Both the position numbers and the translations under genes were made by a program. DNA of 64,000 nucleotides from the NCBI GenBank assembly GCA_013350335.1, contig CM023535.1:36364991-36428990 (forward strand), written 5' to 3'. The stretch comes from Chimonanthus salicifolius. Lineage: Eukaryota > Streptophyta > Magnoliopsida > Laurales > Calycanthaceae. Positions 1 to 11,398 of this stretch are shown here, piece after piece (the first letter of the stretch is position 1; every line of letters starts with the position of its first letter). The notes under the pieces are model-generated. The model made no database searches. It worked only from the letters and a program-made list of their open reading frames with translations, and was not told the DNA's origin.

Positions 1-529
1 ATGAATTTTTTTCTGCTCTATTCATGAGGTCAATCATGGAATAGGTTGGTGTGTGAAATGTTTCTTTCTCTTTTATCCTTTTTGGATAATATGGTGTTTT
101 ATCATCATTTCCATTTTCTTCAAAGGAAATTTTTGGTTGTGAACTTTCTCCTTCTTCTCCTCCCCCCAATTTTGAAATTTGATTTAAAAATTGAACTTTT
201 TTCTCTGGATCGGGTATGTTATCAACCATTTCTAGAAGTAATTTTTGAGGGGTAGTGAGGACACGAATGTGGATACCAAGATCTTCATCAGATGGTATCG
301 ACCATTCTCCTTCAGATTCTTCATCATCTGAATGACATGTACATGATTGGAATTGTTTGGTGAGCTGAACCTGAGGACTATTTTCTTTAATGTCAGTTGA
401 AGAATCAGATTCATATTCTTCTTCTTCTTCTGAGGAACTTGAATCAGATTGTTCTTGTTCAGTATTTTCCTCTTCATTTTTGGTATTGATTTTTCTAAGT
501 TTCTTTTTAGAATGATTTTCTTTTTTAAA
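1..529 (-). pseudogene. Pararetrovirus linker between coat protein and protease (downstream unit, cut by edge)
   Basis: Continuation of ORF1 after the zinc knuckle, in the same open frame. It encodes an acidic Ser/Glu-rich linker (runs of SSSSEEEEE) and a stretch that leads into the protease in the other unit. There is no frameshift here, whereas the other unit has at least two in the same stretch. This indicates that the coat protein-protease fusion is ancestral. The protease catalytic site lies outside the window. Confidence 0.75.
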
Positions 530-2032
530 ACATTTACTTGAATAATGACCCTTTTTCCTGCAAGTATAACAAATCGGAACATTTTCTTTTATATATTTCT
601 TTTTGAAATATTTTCTAGATTTTCTTTTGAATGGGATGAGGTCATCAGATTTTCTCTGTTTTTTATATCTTCCGGGTTTATATTTTCTTACCATTTTGTT
701 TCTTCTATCCGGAGTAAATCTAGAACGCGAAGGTTTTCTCTTTGATTCAGGTGTTTGATCTAAACCAAACTGGAAACAAAAATCTCCTAATTCTTTATCT
801 CCAGAATATTTTCTCATTTTTTCAGCTTGTTTACTGATCTTTAAATCAGTGCAAAGATTCATGCCAACTTTGTTAATTCTTTGTATAATTCCTGCGAACG
901 TCAGCAAACTGTTATTAATAGTACCATGCATTTCTTCTCTCAAGGAGTTACGCACCTTTTCAGCAAATAAGGGTGGTAATCCTTAAATAAATCTTTCTTT
1001 CCAAATATCAGAATTACAATCATTTAGTTGGTAGACTTTTGACAAGAATACATCTCTATACCAACAAAATTCTCCTAAATTTCTACATCTCAAGCGATGT
1101 AATTGCTGTCTATTTTTCTCCTTAATCAGAGCAATTCCTCTAGTGAATTCATTGAGGATGCATAGAAGCAAGACACTAACACAATCAGATTGAGTTTCCC
1201 AATTATCAAGGATTTGACTAGTACCTGCTTCAAGCTTAACATTGGGGTCAACTAAATTTCCTTTGGTTTTGTCTCTATAAAGGATTCTTCCAAATTCATC
1301 CATTTTGACAGCACTCTCAATTTCAAGTCTTTGAGCTCCAGTTAATCCATAATTCCACCATCCTCTTAATATTCTATTGAAAGAGGTGGTTATCATCAGA
1401 AAGATATTTCTTGGAGTATTTCCTCTGACTTCACATGCATTACAGTATATTAACATACTGTGAACCATTTGGACAATTTGATATTCTGTTAATCCATCTA
1501 AGTTCCACTCATATAAAGAATTTCCTGAATAGGTTAATTTTGAGGTGTAAGTGTATGGAGCTTCTTCGAGTTGTAGATCAACAGGGGTTGGTCTAGGATA
1601 ATAATTCTTTGTCTCTGGCAATTTTACCTGAGGATTCCATTTCTTTAGACGATTTATTAATAAATCCTCTGAGGCAGAGACTCTTAAGATGCTAAATCCT
1701 TTTCCTCCCATATTGAGGCTTTTCATCCTATTGGATAATTCTTTTTGCATTTCGTTTGTCATTGTGAATGGTCCTTCTTGCAAAATAATTCCTTTAGGTA
1801 ATTGTCTGGGAACATAAACTGCATTGGCTGAGCTTTCTTCTAATTTTTCTTCTTTATCTCTATCAGGTTTTAATTTGATTGTTCTTTCTATTCGATCTGT
1901 TTGTTCTCCAATGGTTAATAGACATAGATTGGTGTAATTGTTTTGTTCAATTATATCTCCAATACCTACACCTATGTCTCTAGCATTTGGGTCTGATTTT
2001 GATTCATAAATAGATGCATTTTTTACAGGCAT
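530..2032 (-). pseudogene. Pararetrovirus coat protein region with CCHC finger (downstream unit)
   Basis: Coat protein domain of ORF1. The frame opens at 2032, meets an in-frame stop at 983-985 where the other unit has a sense codon, then stays open in the same frame to the window edge. The middle holds the conserved capsid region; the C-terminal part is very basic (Arg/Lys-rich RNA-binding tail) and ends in a zinc knuckle CYTCRKKGHYSSKC at 530-571, a C-x2-C-x4-H-x4-C pattern typical of caulimovirid capsids. One nonsense change is the only break I see in this copy. Confidence 0.83.
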
Positions 2033-3570
2033 GGCATAATTCTTGGTTTCTGTATTAGGGATAGAGAAATATCAAGTTTCTTCCAAGGTGGGTGAGATTT
2101 ATCAACTTCTTTTCCTTTAGTGTCTTTCCAGGTTCTTGTTGTCTTTCCTATAACTCTTATTTGTTCTGGGTTTTGAGTTTCTTTTTCTTTGATTTTCCCT
2201 TTTTTAAAATTTTCCATGAACCAGTCAAAGAAAGTTATATTTCTTTCTTCTTCCTCTATTTGGAAATACCATAATTCTCTCATCTTATCCTTTTCTTCTT
2301 TGTTAAACTTTTTAAAGAACCAATCTTTTAAAGGGTGATTTTTCAAATTTTCTCTAAGATATGGTTTATCAATTTCAAATTTTTTAACAGGTATTTCTTT
2401 TGGCTTTTGAATGCTAACCATTCTTATGGCTCCTTGGAGAAAATCACTCTCACTAGGGTTATAGGTTTTTTGTGATGAAGTTCTTTTATACACAGGGTGT
2501 TCGATTCCACTTTCTTTGTTTCTAAAAACTTTTTGATCCATTTCTTCCTTTTCACTACTCCTTTGGTCATCATCTATTTTTTCTAATTTAAAATTTTTTC
2601 TTCCTTCCATATAACCGGCAAAACTTCTCCTAGCTTTTTCCATTTTTCTCCTAAAATTGACTTCAACATTTCCATTTGGTAATTTAAGTATACTTTGTAA
2701 ATCATCTGTTATTCCCTTTACTCTTTGGGTGACATCTTCTATTTGCCAATTTCCTGGGAGAACAACTTCTTCCCAACTGATGACTTTTGGGATGAACACA
2801 TTATTGTTAACGTTTGTTTGCATGAGAACTGTAGTTTTTTCTTTATCAACCTTATCTCTATAGGCTATCATGGGAAAGACAGAGATCATAGATTTATAGA
2901 ACACACGATAAACTATAGTAAAAGGTTTACTTCTTGGACTCATCTTTAATCCTTTACTTTGAAATCCAATAGTTGCACAATCAAGAACATCATCATCATG
3001 AGCATCAATTGTGATATTGGGAAAACAGTTAAAATAAACAGGTCCATGACAGAGACTTGATTCGATCATAGCATAAAGAGAATCATCAAACTCATCATGT
3101 CTCTGATCTCGCACATAAGCACACACTGAAACATTTAATCCTATTCGAAACAGTGGTTTGATTCCTACCTGAATTAATCCTATGTGCAGGTAGTTGTATT
3201 TGGTTCTGATTTGTTCAATAATTCTTTTATCAAGAACTTTAATTGTCTGTTTTCCTCTAGAGAGAGAAACAATTTTTTCAACAGCTTTTATGTGGTAATC
3301 ATTTTGTTCTTCAAACGTGCCATTGCTATACATTTCTGTTACAGGCAAGGCTGGCAACTTCCAATTGGATATCGCTTGGTCAAAATTTTCATATATCATT
3401 TCTTTTGAATTTATTGTTTTTTCTGAATTTTCTTTTCCTAAGCTATTACGGGTAAAACTGGTTAAAGCAGACTGATAGGATGAAGAAGAAGAATTAGATC
3501 TATTAGAAGGATATTGAAATGATTTAAACCAATTCTTAAAAAGTTTTGTTTTTCCCATAGAATTTTCCAT
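2023..3570 (-). pseudogene. Pararetrovirus ORF1 N-terminal part: movement protein (downstream unit)
   Basis: Open for 515 codons from an ATG at 3570. The N-terminal ~60 residues are basic and Ser-rich. Residues ~120-240 resemble the 30K-superfamily movement protein core of caulimovirids: a run of hydrophobic beta-strand-like segments with VYFNCFPN and a conserved D-rich turn (DAHDDDVLD). Such proteins normally bind nucleic acid and widen plasmodesmata. The frame ends by overlapping the coat protein Met at 2032. In the right-hand unit the same point is an uninterrupted fusion, and a 2-bp insertion near 2065 explains the difference, so the stop here is secondary. Apart from that frameshift this is the best preserved movement protein copy. 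Confidence 0.82.
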
Positions 3571-3653
3571 TTTTGTAACTTGGAAGAAACAAGAAGAGTT
3601 CTGTCAACGATTTACTGCCCTTAATGCCTGATCACGGCCTGAAGCGGGACTTT

Positions 3654-3998
3654 TCCATTGGCTCAGGAGATTTTTCGAAATAATTCAGCTAACCGAGATT
3701 CCTTTTCGACTTCTTTTTCTTTTCCTTTGTCTTTTGCTGAAGAATACAAAAACTTTCCACCACAAAGATATTCTGTAACTGAGCCATCAGGATTAACTTG
3801 AGAGTCAGGATCCCATCGAGGATGGAGATATTCAAGAAGCACAATTTCATCATCAAGATTTTCTTCTGGATCATGATTACTATCCCAATCATGATCACCA
3901 ACTTTTTTCTTTGGGAGATACTCTTCTAAAATTTGTTTAATCTTTTCTTCAAAATTGAGGGAGTCAACAGATATGTCCATTGGCTCAGGAGATTTTTC
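3654..3998. repeat. 23-bp direct repeat at the viral tandem junction
   Basis: A 23-bp sequence starting TCCATTGGCTCAGG occurs at 3654-3676 and again, identically, at 3976-3998 inside ORF2. The first copy sits exactly where the leader of the downstream unit stops matching the leader of the upstream unit (which diverges after ~10,746). This pattern suggests that the junction formed by recombination or template switching, or that ORF2 had an internal repeat. Confidence 0.7.
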
Positions 3999-4949
3999 TC
4001 GAGCAATTTCTTTGGCAATCTTTTTGGCCAAGAGATCAGCCATGAACATTTCATTCTCAAAAGGCTTTTCTTCAGGAAGAGGAATTTCTTCTTTAACAGG
4101 AGGAGAGATTTGATTCAGAATTCTCTCATAAGTATCATTTTCAATCTTAGGCCACCATTTTTGATAAAAAGTCTGATAAAGAGATGGTAAACCATATAAG
4201 TCCTTTTTTTACTTCAAACTTCCATTGGAAAATATAGGGATATGAAATTTAGCAAAGAAGCGAAGCATATTGATGGCTTCACATGGAACCTTTTCTTCAA
4301 CCTAGAGAAACTTAATAAACAAATAACGAAAATTATCAGGAAGGATTTTCTGAGAAGCACCATAATATGACCACCAGGTGAAGAGAAACCAGGATGGGAA
4401 ATTACGATGAATAGGAGTGACATCAGGGCTTTCTTCTTTGAATCTGATGAACCAGGAATGATTATACTGGCGATTTTGCCACATCAAAGCAAATTTCCAG
4501 GCATCAATATAATCCCAATAATTAAAGAACTCAGTCGAATTGTATAATTGGACTGATTTTGTCATGTACAAGGGACCATCCCAATCTTCCTCAGTAAGGA
4601 TTTTGAGAATAGTGAACTTTGAGTAAGTGATGATACCATTTGCATTCTTATTGTGGAAGATGAGGACACTTTTCGTCTGATGTAAAATATTGAGATAACA
4701 ATCTCTGGTTTTCCGTTTATCAGGGGAATAATAATGAAGCCCCTTCCCAAAGAGAAAATAAACATTATCTTCTACAGATCTTTCTTCCATAAGACAATCT
4801 GAAGTAACAAGAATTCTGTTACCAGTGTAAAGATATAATTCTGATTGAATTGGGTCTTTTGTTGGAGTAAAACCCTTTTGGCTTTCTTCTTGATCTGCCA
4901 ATTTCTTATTCCCTTTTTTCTTCATGAACGGGGAAGAACTACTTGCCAT
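3663..4949 (-). pseudogene. Pararetrovirus ORF2, unknown function
   Basis: Second ORF. Its ATG at 4949 lies 10 bases past the ORF1 stop, a spacing that suggests reinitiation or coupled translation. It would encode about 430 residues but has stops at 4302-4304 and 4209-4211, the latter beside a T-run and possibly a frameshift. The N-terminus is Ser/Lys-rich; the middle is aromatic and Trp-rich (several WxxY/WW groups); the C-terminal third is charged, with EKSPEPM and an acidic stretch. I recognise no family. A second ORF of unknown function follows ORF1 in some florendovirus-like genomes. The terminal stop at 3663-3665 falls inside a direct repeat at the unit junction, so the true C-terminus may be lost. 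Confidence 0.65.
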
Positions 4950-4959
4950 TTTGTCGTCC

Positions 4960-5613
4960 CTAAAGAAATTCTCTAGTAAGAAAGTCAGGGAGAGAGTTAG
5001 AATTTCCATTAATAAATTCAATCTTAAATTCAAAAACTAATAAAATGGCTTGCCATCTAGCAAATATTTGCTTAGAGACAAGATTTTTGACATCTTTTTC
5101 TAGAATTTCTTTTGCTGCTTTAGCATTAACTCTTATGAGAAATTCTTTGTTCAATAAATCATTTTGGAATTTCGTCACACAAATAACTATGGCAAGAACT
5201 TCCTTTTTGATGGTTGAATATTTCTTTTGTGCTTCATTCCATAATCCAGAATTAAATCTTATTAATTCTTCTTTTGAGTCTTTTTGTTGTAAGAGGATTC
5301 CACCATATCCGACATCAGAGACATCATTTTGAACTATTTTGAAAGCTTCTGGGTCAGATAAACATCTACAAGGAAGATTTTTAACTCTTTCTTTAATTTT
5401 TTTTACTGCATTAGTGTGATGGATAGCCCATTCCTGAGGATTTTTCTTTAATCTTTCCTGGAGAAGTTTTCTATCTTTTGCCAAATCTTGATAGAAAAAC
5501 CCAACATAATTTCGACATCCAAGAAATCTTTGTAGCATATTTTTATCTTTAATTTCATCTAGAAATTTATCAGCAAATTGAATAACTCTATTAGTTGGAG
5601 TTATTTTTCTGTC
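4960..5613 (-). pseudogene. Pararetrovirus RNase H domain
   Basis: Same frame as the reverse transcriptase and open from 5613 to the stop at 4960-4962. An RNase H type I domain is seen: the first block (NDVSDVGYGG), the KKEVLAIV helix with the catalytic Glu, and a third block reading RVNAKAAKEIL, where an Asp would be expected in place of Asn. The C-terminus PDFLTREF is characteristic of caulimovirid RT-RNase H. The domain would degrade the RNA strand of replication hybrids. The third-Asp change is my reading from family knowledge and needs an alignment. Confidence 0.82.
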
Positions 5614-6367
5614 TTAGATCTCAAATCCTAAGAACCTGATTTTCTGCTGAAAGAGATTCATTTTTCTTTTAGATAAAGCCAATCCATTTTCTTTTACTAC
5701 TCTTTTGAAAATACCCAAGTGTTTCCAATGTTGTAACACAGATTCTGAAAAAATAAGAATATCATAAATGTAGACAATGGCAAACTGGGTGTAAGACGAG
5801 AAAATATTATTCATAATATTCTGAAATTCAGACGGAGCATTTTTCAATCGAAAAGGCATAACATTCCATTCATAATGTCCCATTGGAACAGTGAATGCAG
5901 TTTTATATCTATCTTCTTCTTTTATCTGGATCTGCCAAAATCCTGATTTTAAATCAAATTTTGAAAATATTTTGGCATTGTTTAATTTGTTTAGCAAATC
6001 CTGAGTATTAAGAAAAGGATACCTAATAGATTAAAGAACTTTGTTTAATGGTTTATAATTGATTACCAATCTTGGAATTCCTCTTTCGATTTCAGCGGCC
6101 TTTTCAACATAAAATGCCGTACAACTCCAAGGGGATTTGCTCTTTCTAATTAATCATTTCTTCAGAAGATCATTGATTTCTTCTTGGCAAAGCTTCAAAT
6201 GAGCAGCATCCATTTGAGATGGACGAGCTTTAGTAGGAATATCATTTTCATTAAAATCTTTTACATATGGTAATCCTACTATGTGTCTTTTTCTATTCCA
6301 AAAGGCTGATGGTAATTCAGAACAGCATTCTTCTTCAATCTGTTTGGTGAATTCTTCTAATTTTGTT
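5614..6367 (-). pseudogene. Pararetrovirus reverse transcriptase, active site mutated
   Basis: Reverse transcriptase domain of ORF1. Recognisable blocks include FSKFDLKSGFWQI and the MPFRLKNAPSEFQ segment. The catalytic motif reads YIYD at 5761-5772: the family has two adjacent Asp residues after a Tyr and one variable residue, so one metal-binding Asp is replaced by Tyr (codon 5764-5766). The frame also has a stop within about 6,146-6,152, another at about 6,031 and a third at 5614-5616. The domain is therefore dead by both active-site loss and truncation. Confidence 0.88.
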
Positions 6368-7609
6368 TTAAATTCTTTTTTTCTCTAATTCTTTTGTCAT
6401 TTGGACACATTTAATTTCATTTTTTAATCCATTTATGTAATTTTCTCTTGTGGCAATAACCTGATTTATCCTTTGGATTTTCGTCTCATAAGGATCATCT
6501 ATAAAATCAAGATTTACTTCAATTCCTTTGATATTTGTAGAAATTCCTTTTGTTGTTACAGAAAAGGGTTGGATTTGAAGAATAAAAGGAGATCCAAGGA
6601 GTACATCATTAAAAATATCTTCTGAAATAATAAAGGGTGAAGTAACACAGACTCCTTTCATGCAAACATGAACATTTGGGATTTTTCCTTCTATGGAAAT
6701 AGTCGTTCCATTAGCAGCATAAACAAACTGTTTTGATTCACTTGTAAATTGAATAGGAACGATTCCAAGTCTGATAACATTTAAGTCAGCACCAGTGTCA
6801 ATTATGGCATTAACAATCTTCTCAAAGTTTTTTATTTTTATTTTTACCTGAACTCTCCACTGTTGGTAAATACATTTTGTAGGAATTACACCAGTAGAGA
6901 TTCTGCTAATTTCTCCTTTAATTCTTTGGACAAATTTTTCTTCATCATATTTTTCAATAGCACCATAATTTTCTAACCAAGTTAACCTTTCATCAAGCTC
7001 ATTTTGTTTTTTGGTTAACGCTAATCTTAATTCACGAAGTTCTCTCTTTTGATCATTTAATTCTCTTTGTAAGTTTGGGAGAGTTAAGGGTTTATTTATA
7101 GTATGAATTTTTTCTGCTCTATTCATGAGGTCAATCATGGAATAGGTTGGTGTGTGAAATGTTTCTTTCTCTTTTATCCTTTTTGAATAATATGGTGTTT
7201 TATCATCATTTCCATTTTCTTCAAAGGAAATTTTTGGTTGTGAACTTTCTCCTTCTTCTCCTCCCCCCAATTTTGAAATTTGATTTAAAAATTGAACTTT
7301 TTTCTCTAGATCGGGTATGTTATCAACCATTTCTAGAAGTAATTTTTTGAGGGGCAGTGAGGACACGAATGTGGATAGCAAGATCTTCATCAGATGGTAT
7401 CGACCATTCTCCTTCAGATTATTCATCATCTGAATGACATGTACATGATTGGAATTGTTTGATGAGCTGAACCTGAGGACTATTTTCTTCAATGTCAGTT
7501 GAAGAATCAGATTCATATTCTTCTTCTTCTTCTGAGGAACTTGAATCAGATTGTTCTTGTTCAGTATTTTCCTCTTCATTTTTGGTATTGATTTTTTTAA
7601 GTTTCTTTT
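6368..7609 (-). pseudogene. Pararetrovirus ORF1: acidic linker and aspartic protease (upstream unit)
   Basis: The N-terminal part is the acidic Ser/Glu linker, broken by the frameshift at ~7,620, a stop at 7419-7421 and a 1-bp insertion in a T-run near 7,345. From about 7,340 the genuine frame is open: a coiled-coil-like Leu/Arg/Glu stretch (~6,990-7,060), then a retropepsin-like aspartic protease with catalytic motif DTGAD at 6785-6799 and a later hydrophobic DVLLGSPF segment. The frame ends in a stop at 6368-6370 before the reverse transcriptase. The enzyme would process the ORF1 polyprotein. The catalytic triad looks intact although the gene is broken around it. Confidence 0.85.
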
Positions 7610-9138
7610 TAGAAGGATTTTTTTTTAAAGCATTTACTTGAATAATGACCCTTTTTCCCGCAAGTATAACAAGTCGGAACATTTTCTTTTATATATTTCT
7701 TTTTGAAATATTTTCTAGATTTTCTTTTGAATGGGATGAGGTCATCGGATTTTCTCCATTTTTTATATCTTCCGGGTTTATATTTTCTTACCATTTTGTT
7801 TCTTCTATTCGGAGTAAATCTAGAACGCGAAGGTTTTCTCTTTGATTCAGGTGTTTGATCTAAACCAAACTGGAAACAAAAATCTCCTAATTCTTTTTCT
7901 CTAGAATATTTTCTCATTTTTTCAGCTTGTTTACTGATCTTTAAATCAGTACAAAGATTCATGCCAACTTTGTTAATTCTTTGTATAATTCCTCCGAACG
8001 TCAGCAAACTGTAATTAATAGTACCATGCATTTCTTCTCTCAAGGAGTTACGCACCTTTTCAGCAAATAAGGGTGGTAATCCTGAAATAAATCTTTCTTT
8101 CCAAATATCAGAATTACAATCATTTAGTTGGTAGACTTTTGACAAGAATACATCTTTATACCAACAAAATTCTCCTAAATTTCTACATCTCAAGCGATGT
8201 AATTGCTGTCTATTTTTCTCCTTAATCAGAACAATTCCTCTAGTGAATTCATTGAGGATGCATAGAAGCAAGACACTAACACAATCAGATTGAGTTTCCC
8301 AATTATCAAGGATTTGACTAGTACCTGCTTCAAGCCTAACATTGGGGTCAACTAAGTTTCCTGTGGTTTTGTCTCTATAAAGGATTCTTCCAAATTCATC
8401 CATTTTGACAGCACTCGCAATTTCAAGTCTTTGAGCTCCAGTTAATCCATAATTCCACCATCCTCTTAATATTCCATTGAAAGAGGTGGTTATCATGAGA
8501 AAGATATTTCTTGCAGTATTTCCTCTGACTTCACATGCATTACAGTATATTAACATACTGTGAACCATTTGGACAATTTGATATTCTGTTAATCCATCTA
8601 AGTTCCACTCATATAAAGAATTTCCTGAATAGGTTAATTCTGAGGTGTAAGTGTATGGAGCTTCTTCGAGTTGCAGATCAACAGGGGTTGGTCTAGGATA
8701 ATAATTCTTTGTCTCTGGCAATTTTACCTGAGGATTCCATTTCTTTAGATGATTTATTAATAAATCCTCTAAAGCAGAGACTCTTAGGATGCTAAATCCT
8801 TTTCCTCCCATATTGAGGCTTTCCATCCTATTGGATAATTATTTTTGCATTTCGTCTGTCATTGTGAATGGTCCTTCTTGCAAAATAATTCCTTTAGGTA
8901 ATTGTCTGGAAACATATACTGCATTGGCAGAGCTTTCTTCTAATTTTTCTTTTTTATCTTTATTGAATTCGGGTTTTAATTTGATTGTTCTTTCTATTCG
9001 ATCTGTTTGTTCTCCAATGGTTAATAGGCATAGATTGGTGTAATTGTTTTGTTCAATTATATCTCCAATACCTACACCTATGTCTCTAACATTTGGGTCT
9101 GATTTTGATTCATAAATAGATGCATTTTTTACAGGCAT
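7610..9138 (-). pseudogene. Pararetrovirus ORF1: coat protein with CCHC finger (upstream unit)
   Basis: In-frame continuation of the movement protein. It is interrupted by a stop at 8839-8841, then open for about 405 codons. A basic Arg/Lys-rich stretch precedes the zinc knuckle CYTCGKKGHYSSKC at 7630-7671 (C-x2-C-x4-H-x4-C). Just after the knuckle an A-rich tract has lost 2 bp relative to the other unit, so the frame ends early at 7609. The position in the polyprotein and the basic domain plus zinc knuckle support a capsid assignment; no enzymatic motif is present. Confidence 0.85.
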
Positions 9139-10675
9139 GGCATAATTCTTGGTTTCTGTATTAAGGATAGAAATATCAAGTTTCTTCCAAGGTGGGTGAG
9201 ATTTATCAACTTCTTTTCCTTCAGTGTCTTTCTAGGTTCTCGTTGTCTTTCCTATAACTCTTATTTGTTCTAGGTTTTGAGTTTCTTTTTCTTTGATTTT
9301 CCCTTTTTTAAAATATTTCATGAACCAGTCAAAGAAAGGTATATTTCTTTCTTCTTCCTCCATTTGGAAATACCATAATTCTCTCATCTTATCCTTTTCT
9401 TCTTTGTTAAACTTTTTAAAGAACCAATCTTTTAAAGGGTGATTTTTCAAATTTTCTCTAAGATATGGTTTATCAATTTCAAATTTTTTGACAGGTATTT
9501 CTTCTGGCTTTTGAATGCTAATCATTCTTATGGCTCCTTGGAGAAAATCACTCTCACTAGGGTTATAGGATTTTTGTGATGAAGTTCTTTTTTACACAGG
9601 GTGTTCGATTCCACTTTCTTTGTTTCTAAAAACTTTTTGATCCATTTCTTCCTTTTCACTACTCCTTTGGTCATCATCTGTTTCTTCTAGTTTAAAACCT
9701 TTTCTTCCTTCTGTATAACCGGCAAAACTTCTCCTAGCTTTTTCCATTTTTCTCCTAAAATTGACTTCAACATTTCCATTTGGTAATTTAACTATACTTT
9801 GTAAATCATCTGTTATTTCATTTACTCTTGGGGTGACATCTTCTATTTGCCAATTTCCTGGGAGAACAACTTCTTCCCAACTGATGACTTTTGGGATGAA
9901 CACATTATTGCTAAAGTTTGTTTCCATGAGAACTGTAGTTTTTTCTTTATCAACTTTATCTCTATAGGCTATCATGGGAAAGACAGAGATCATAGATTTA
10001 TAGAACACACGATAAACTATAGCAAAAGGTTTACTTCTTGGACTCATCTTTAATCCTTTACTTTGAAATCCAATAGTTGCACAATCAAGAACATCATCAT
10101 CATGAGCATCAATTGTGATATTGGGAAAACAGTTAAAATAAACAGGTCCATGACAGAGACTTGATTCGATCATAACATAAAGAGAATCATCAAACTCATC
10201 ATGTCTCTGATCTCGCACATAAGCACACACTGAAACATTTAATCCTAATCGAAACAGTGGTTTGATTCCTACCTGAATTAATCCTATGTGCATGTAGTTG
10301 TATTTGGTTCTGATTTGCTTAATAATTCTTCTATCAAGAACTTTAATTGTCTGGTTTCCTCCAGAGAGAGAAACAGTTTTTTCAACAGTTTTTATGTGGT
10401 AATCATTTTGTTCTTCAAACGTGCCATTGCTATATATTTCTGTTACAAGCAAGGCTGGCAACTTCCAATTGGATATCACTTGGTCAAAATTTTCATATAT
10501 CATTTCTTTTGAATTTTTTGTTTTTTTTTTAATTTTCTTTTTCTAAGCTATTACGGGTAAAATTGGTTAAAGCAGACTGATAGGATGAAGAAGACGAATT
10601 AGATTTATTAGAAGGATACTAAAATGATTTAAACCAATTCTTAAAAAGTTTTGTTTTTCCCTTAGAATTTTCCAT
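9139..10675 (-). pseudogene. Pararetrovirus ORF1: movement protein (upstream unit)
   Basis: Same protein as at 2023-3570. Start ATG at 10,675. Breaks: stop at 10,619-10,621; a T10 tract near 10,521-10,530 with a second stop and a frameshift; stops at 9592-9594 and 9232-9234. The movement protein core (VYFNCFPN, DAHDDDVLD) lies at about 9,980-10,330. After the last stop the frame runs straight into the coat protein Met at 9138 without interruption, which shows MP and CP were one polyprotein. The copy is not functional. Confidence 0.82.
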
Positions 10676-10905
10676 TTTTGTAACTCGTTAGAAACAAAAC
10701 GAGTTCTGTCAACGATTTACTGCCCTTGATGCCTGATCACGGCCTAAAGCAGGACTTACAACGCGACCATACTCATAAAAACTTTACTTACAGAAGATTG
10801 TACAGGACTTCAAACTCTAGCACACTTAAACTTCAAACTCACACTCACACTCACACTTATATTTTTTATAATTTTCTGATCTATATCCACCAAAGGAATC
10901 CCCCA

Positions 10906-10918
10906 GTTCCTTATATAG
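10906..10918 (-). promoter_or_regulatory. Pararetrovirus TATA box / promoter
   Basis: On the minus strand the sequence reads CTATATAAGGAAC, a canonical TATA box of the kind that drives the single terminally redundant transcript of caulimovirids. It lies about 235 bases upstream of the movement protein ATG at 10,675, leaving room for a leader of about 200 nt. A CACTCA/ACTCAC microsatellite (10,836-10,855) lies in the inferred leader. The downstream unit has no equivalent, because its junction cuts the leader. Confidence 0.6.
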
Positions 10919-10975
10919 ATGGAGCATACAAAAAGAGCCCACTCTCATCCAACCATGAGAGGACTTAAACCAAAA

Positions 10976-11398
10976 GCAACAGAAAAAGGAATGGCTCCCC
11001 ACACAAGCCTCCAAACACATTTTTCAAAAGTTGATGGGCAATGGTACCTTAGGTGGAACAACTAATTGCCACATGGAATGCATACCCCCACCAAAGGTAT
11101 AAAACAAAACAACTTTATTTACAAGTGGCATCTCAAAAGGCAGCCCCTACCAACTTCATGACAAAATATGTTCTCTGGAGAAGATCTGAGAATATCTCTT
11201 TTTTACTAGATGCTAACTTTTCTTCCAAGTAATGATAACTAGCAACAACATCTTTTCTTCTCAGCATTTGTTGAATGAAGACATCATTTCTTCTATGCAT
11301 GACACCTACAAGATATTATGTACAACCAACATTGATGGGACCACATTTCTATTCTTTTCTTTATACTAGCCATATACCCCCACCAGAAAGAGATGAGT
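10976..11398. other. Region between viral promoter and minisatellite
   Basis: No coding region. It may contain the far upstream part of the viral intergenic region or host flank. Two similar short motifs of the type ATACCCCCACCA occur at about 11,088 and 11,383, roughly 295 bp apart. I see no further feature. Confidence 0.4.

Larger units (their letters stand above)
1..3653 (-). mobile_element. Endogenous pararetrovirus, downstream unit (partial)
   Basis: Left-hand, partial unit of a Caulimoviridae-type endogenous pararetrovirus, read on the minus strand and cut by the window edge. It holds movement protein, coat protein and the start of the protease region, all near-identical to the right-hand unit 7.10-7.11 kb away (movement protein start 3570 versus 10675; coat protein Met 2032 versus 9138). 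It follows the right-hand unit head to tail. The junction near 3653 contains only about 80 bases of leader and no promoter. Family placement rests on domain order and motifs; the genus (florendovirus-like) is my inference. Confidence 0.88.
3654..10975 (-). mobile_element. Endogenous pararetrovirus, upstream full-length unit
   Basis: Full-length integrated caulimovirid on the minus strand. In transcription order: promoter (~10,910), leader, movement protein, coat protein, aspartic protease, reverse transcriptase, RNase H (ORF1, 10,675 to 4,960), then ORF2 (4,949 to 3,663). Integrase is absent and there are no LTRs, as expected for a pararetrovirus that integrates passively. ORF1 would be about 1,900 codons in one frame but carries many stops and several frameshifts. 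The order MP-CP-PR-RT-RH in one polyprotein followed by a short ORF2 fits florendovirus-like viruses best. I did not find the tRNA-Met primer-binding sequence usual in the family. Confidence 0.9.

Noticed and set aside
4625..4640. GATACCA resembling a tRNA-Met primer-binding site for the pararetrovirus
   Set aside because: It lies inside ORF2 coding sequence and matches only seven bases of the expected site; no other good match was seen in the leader.
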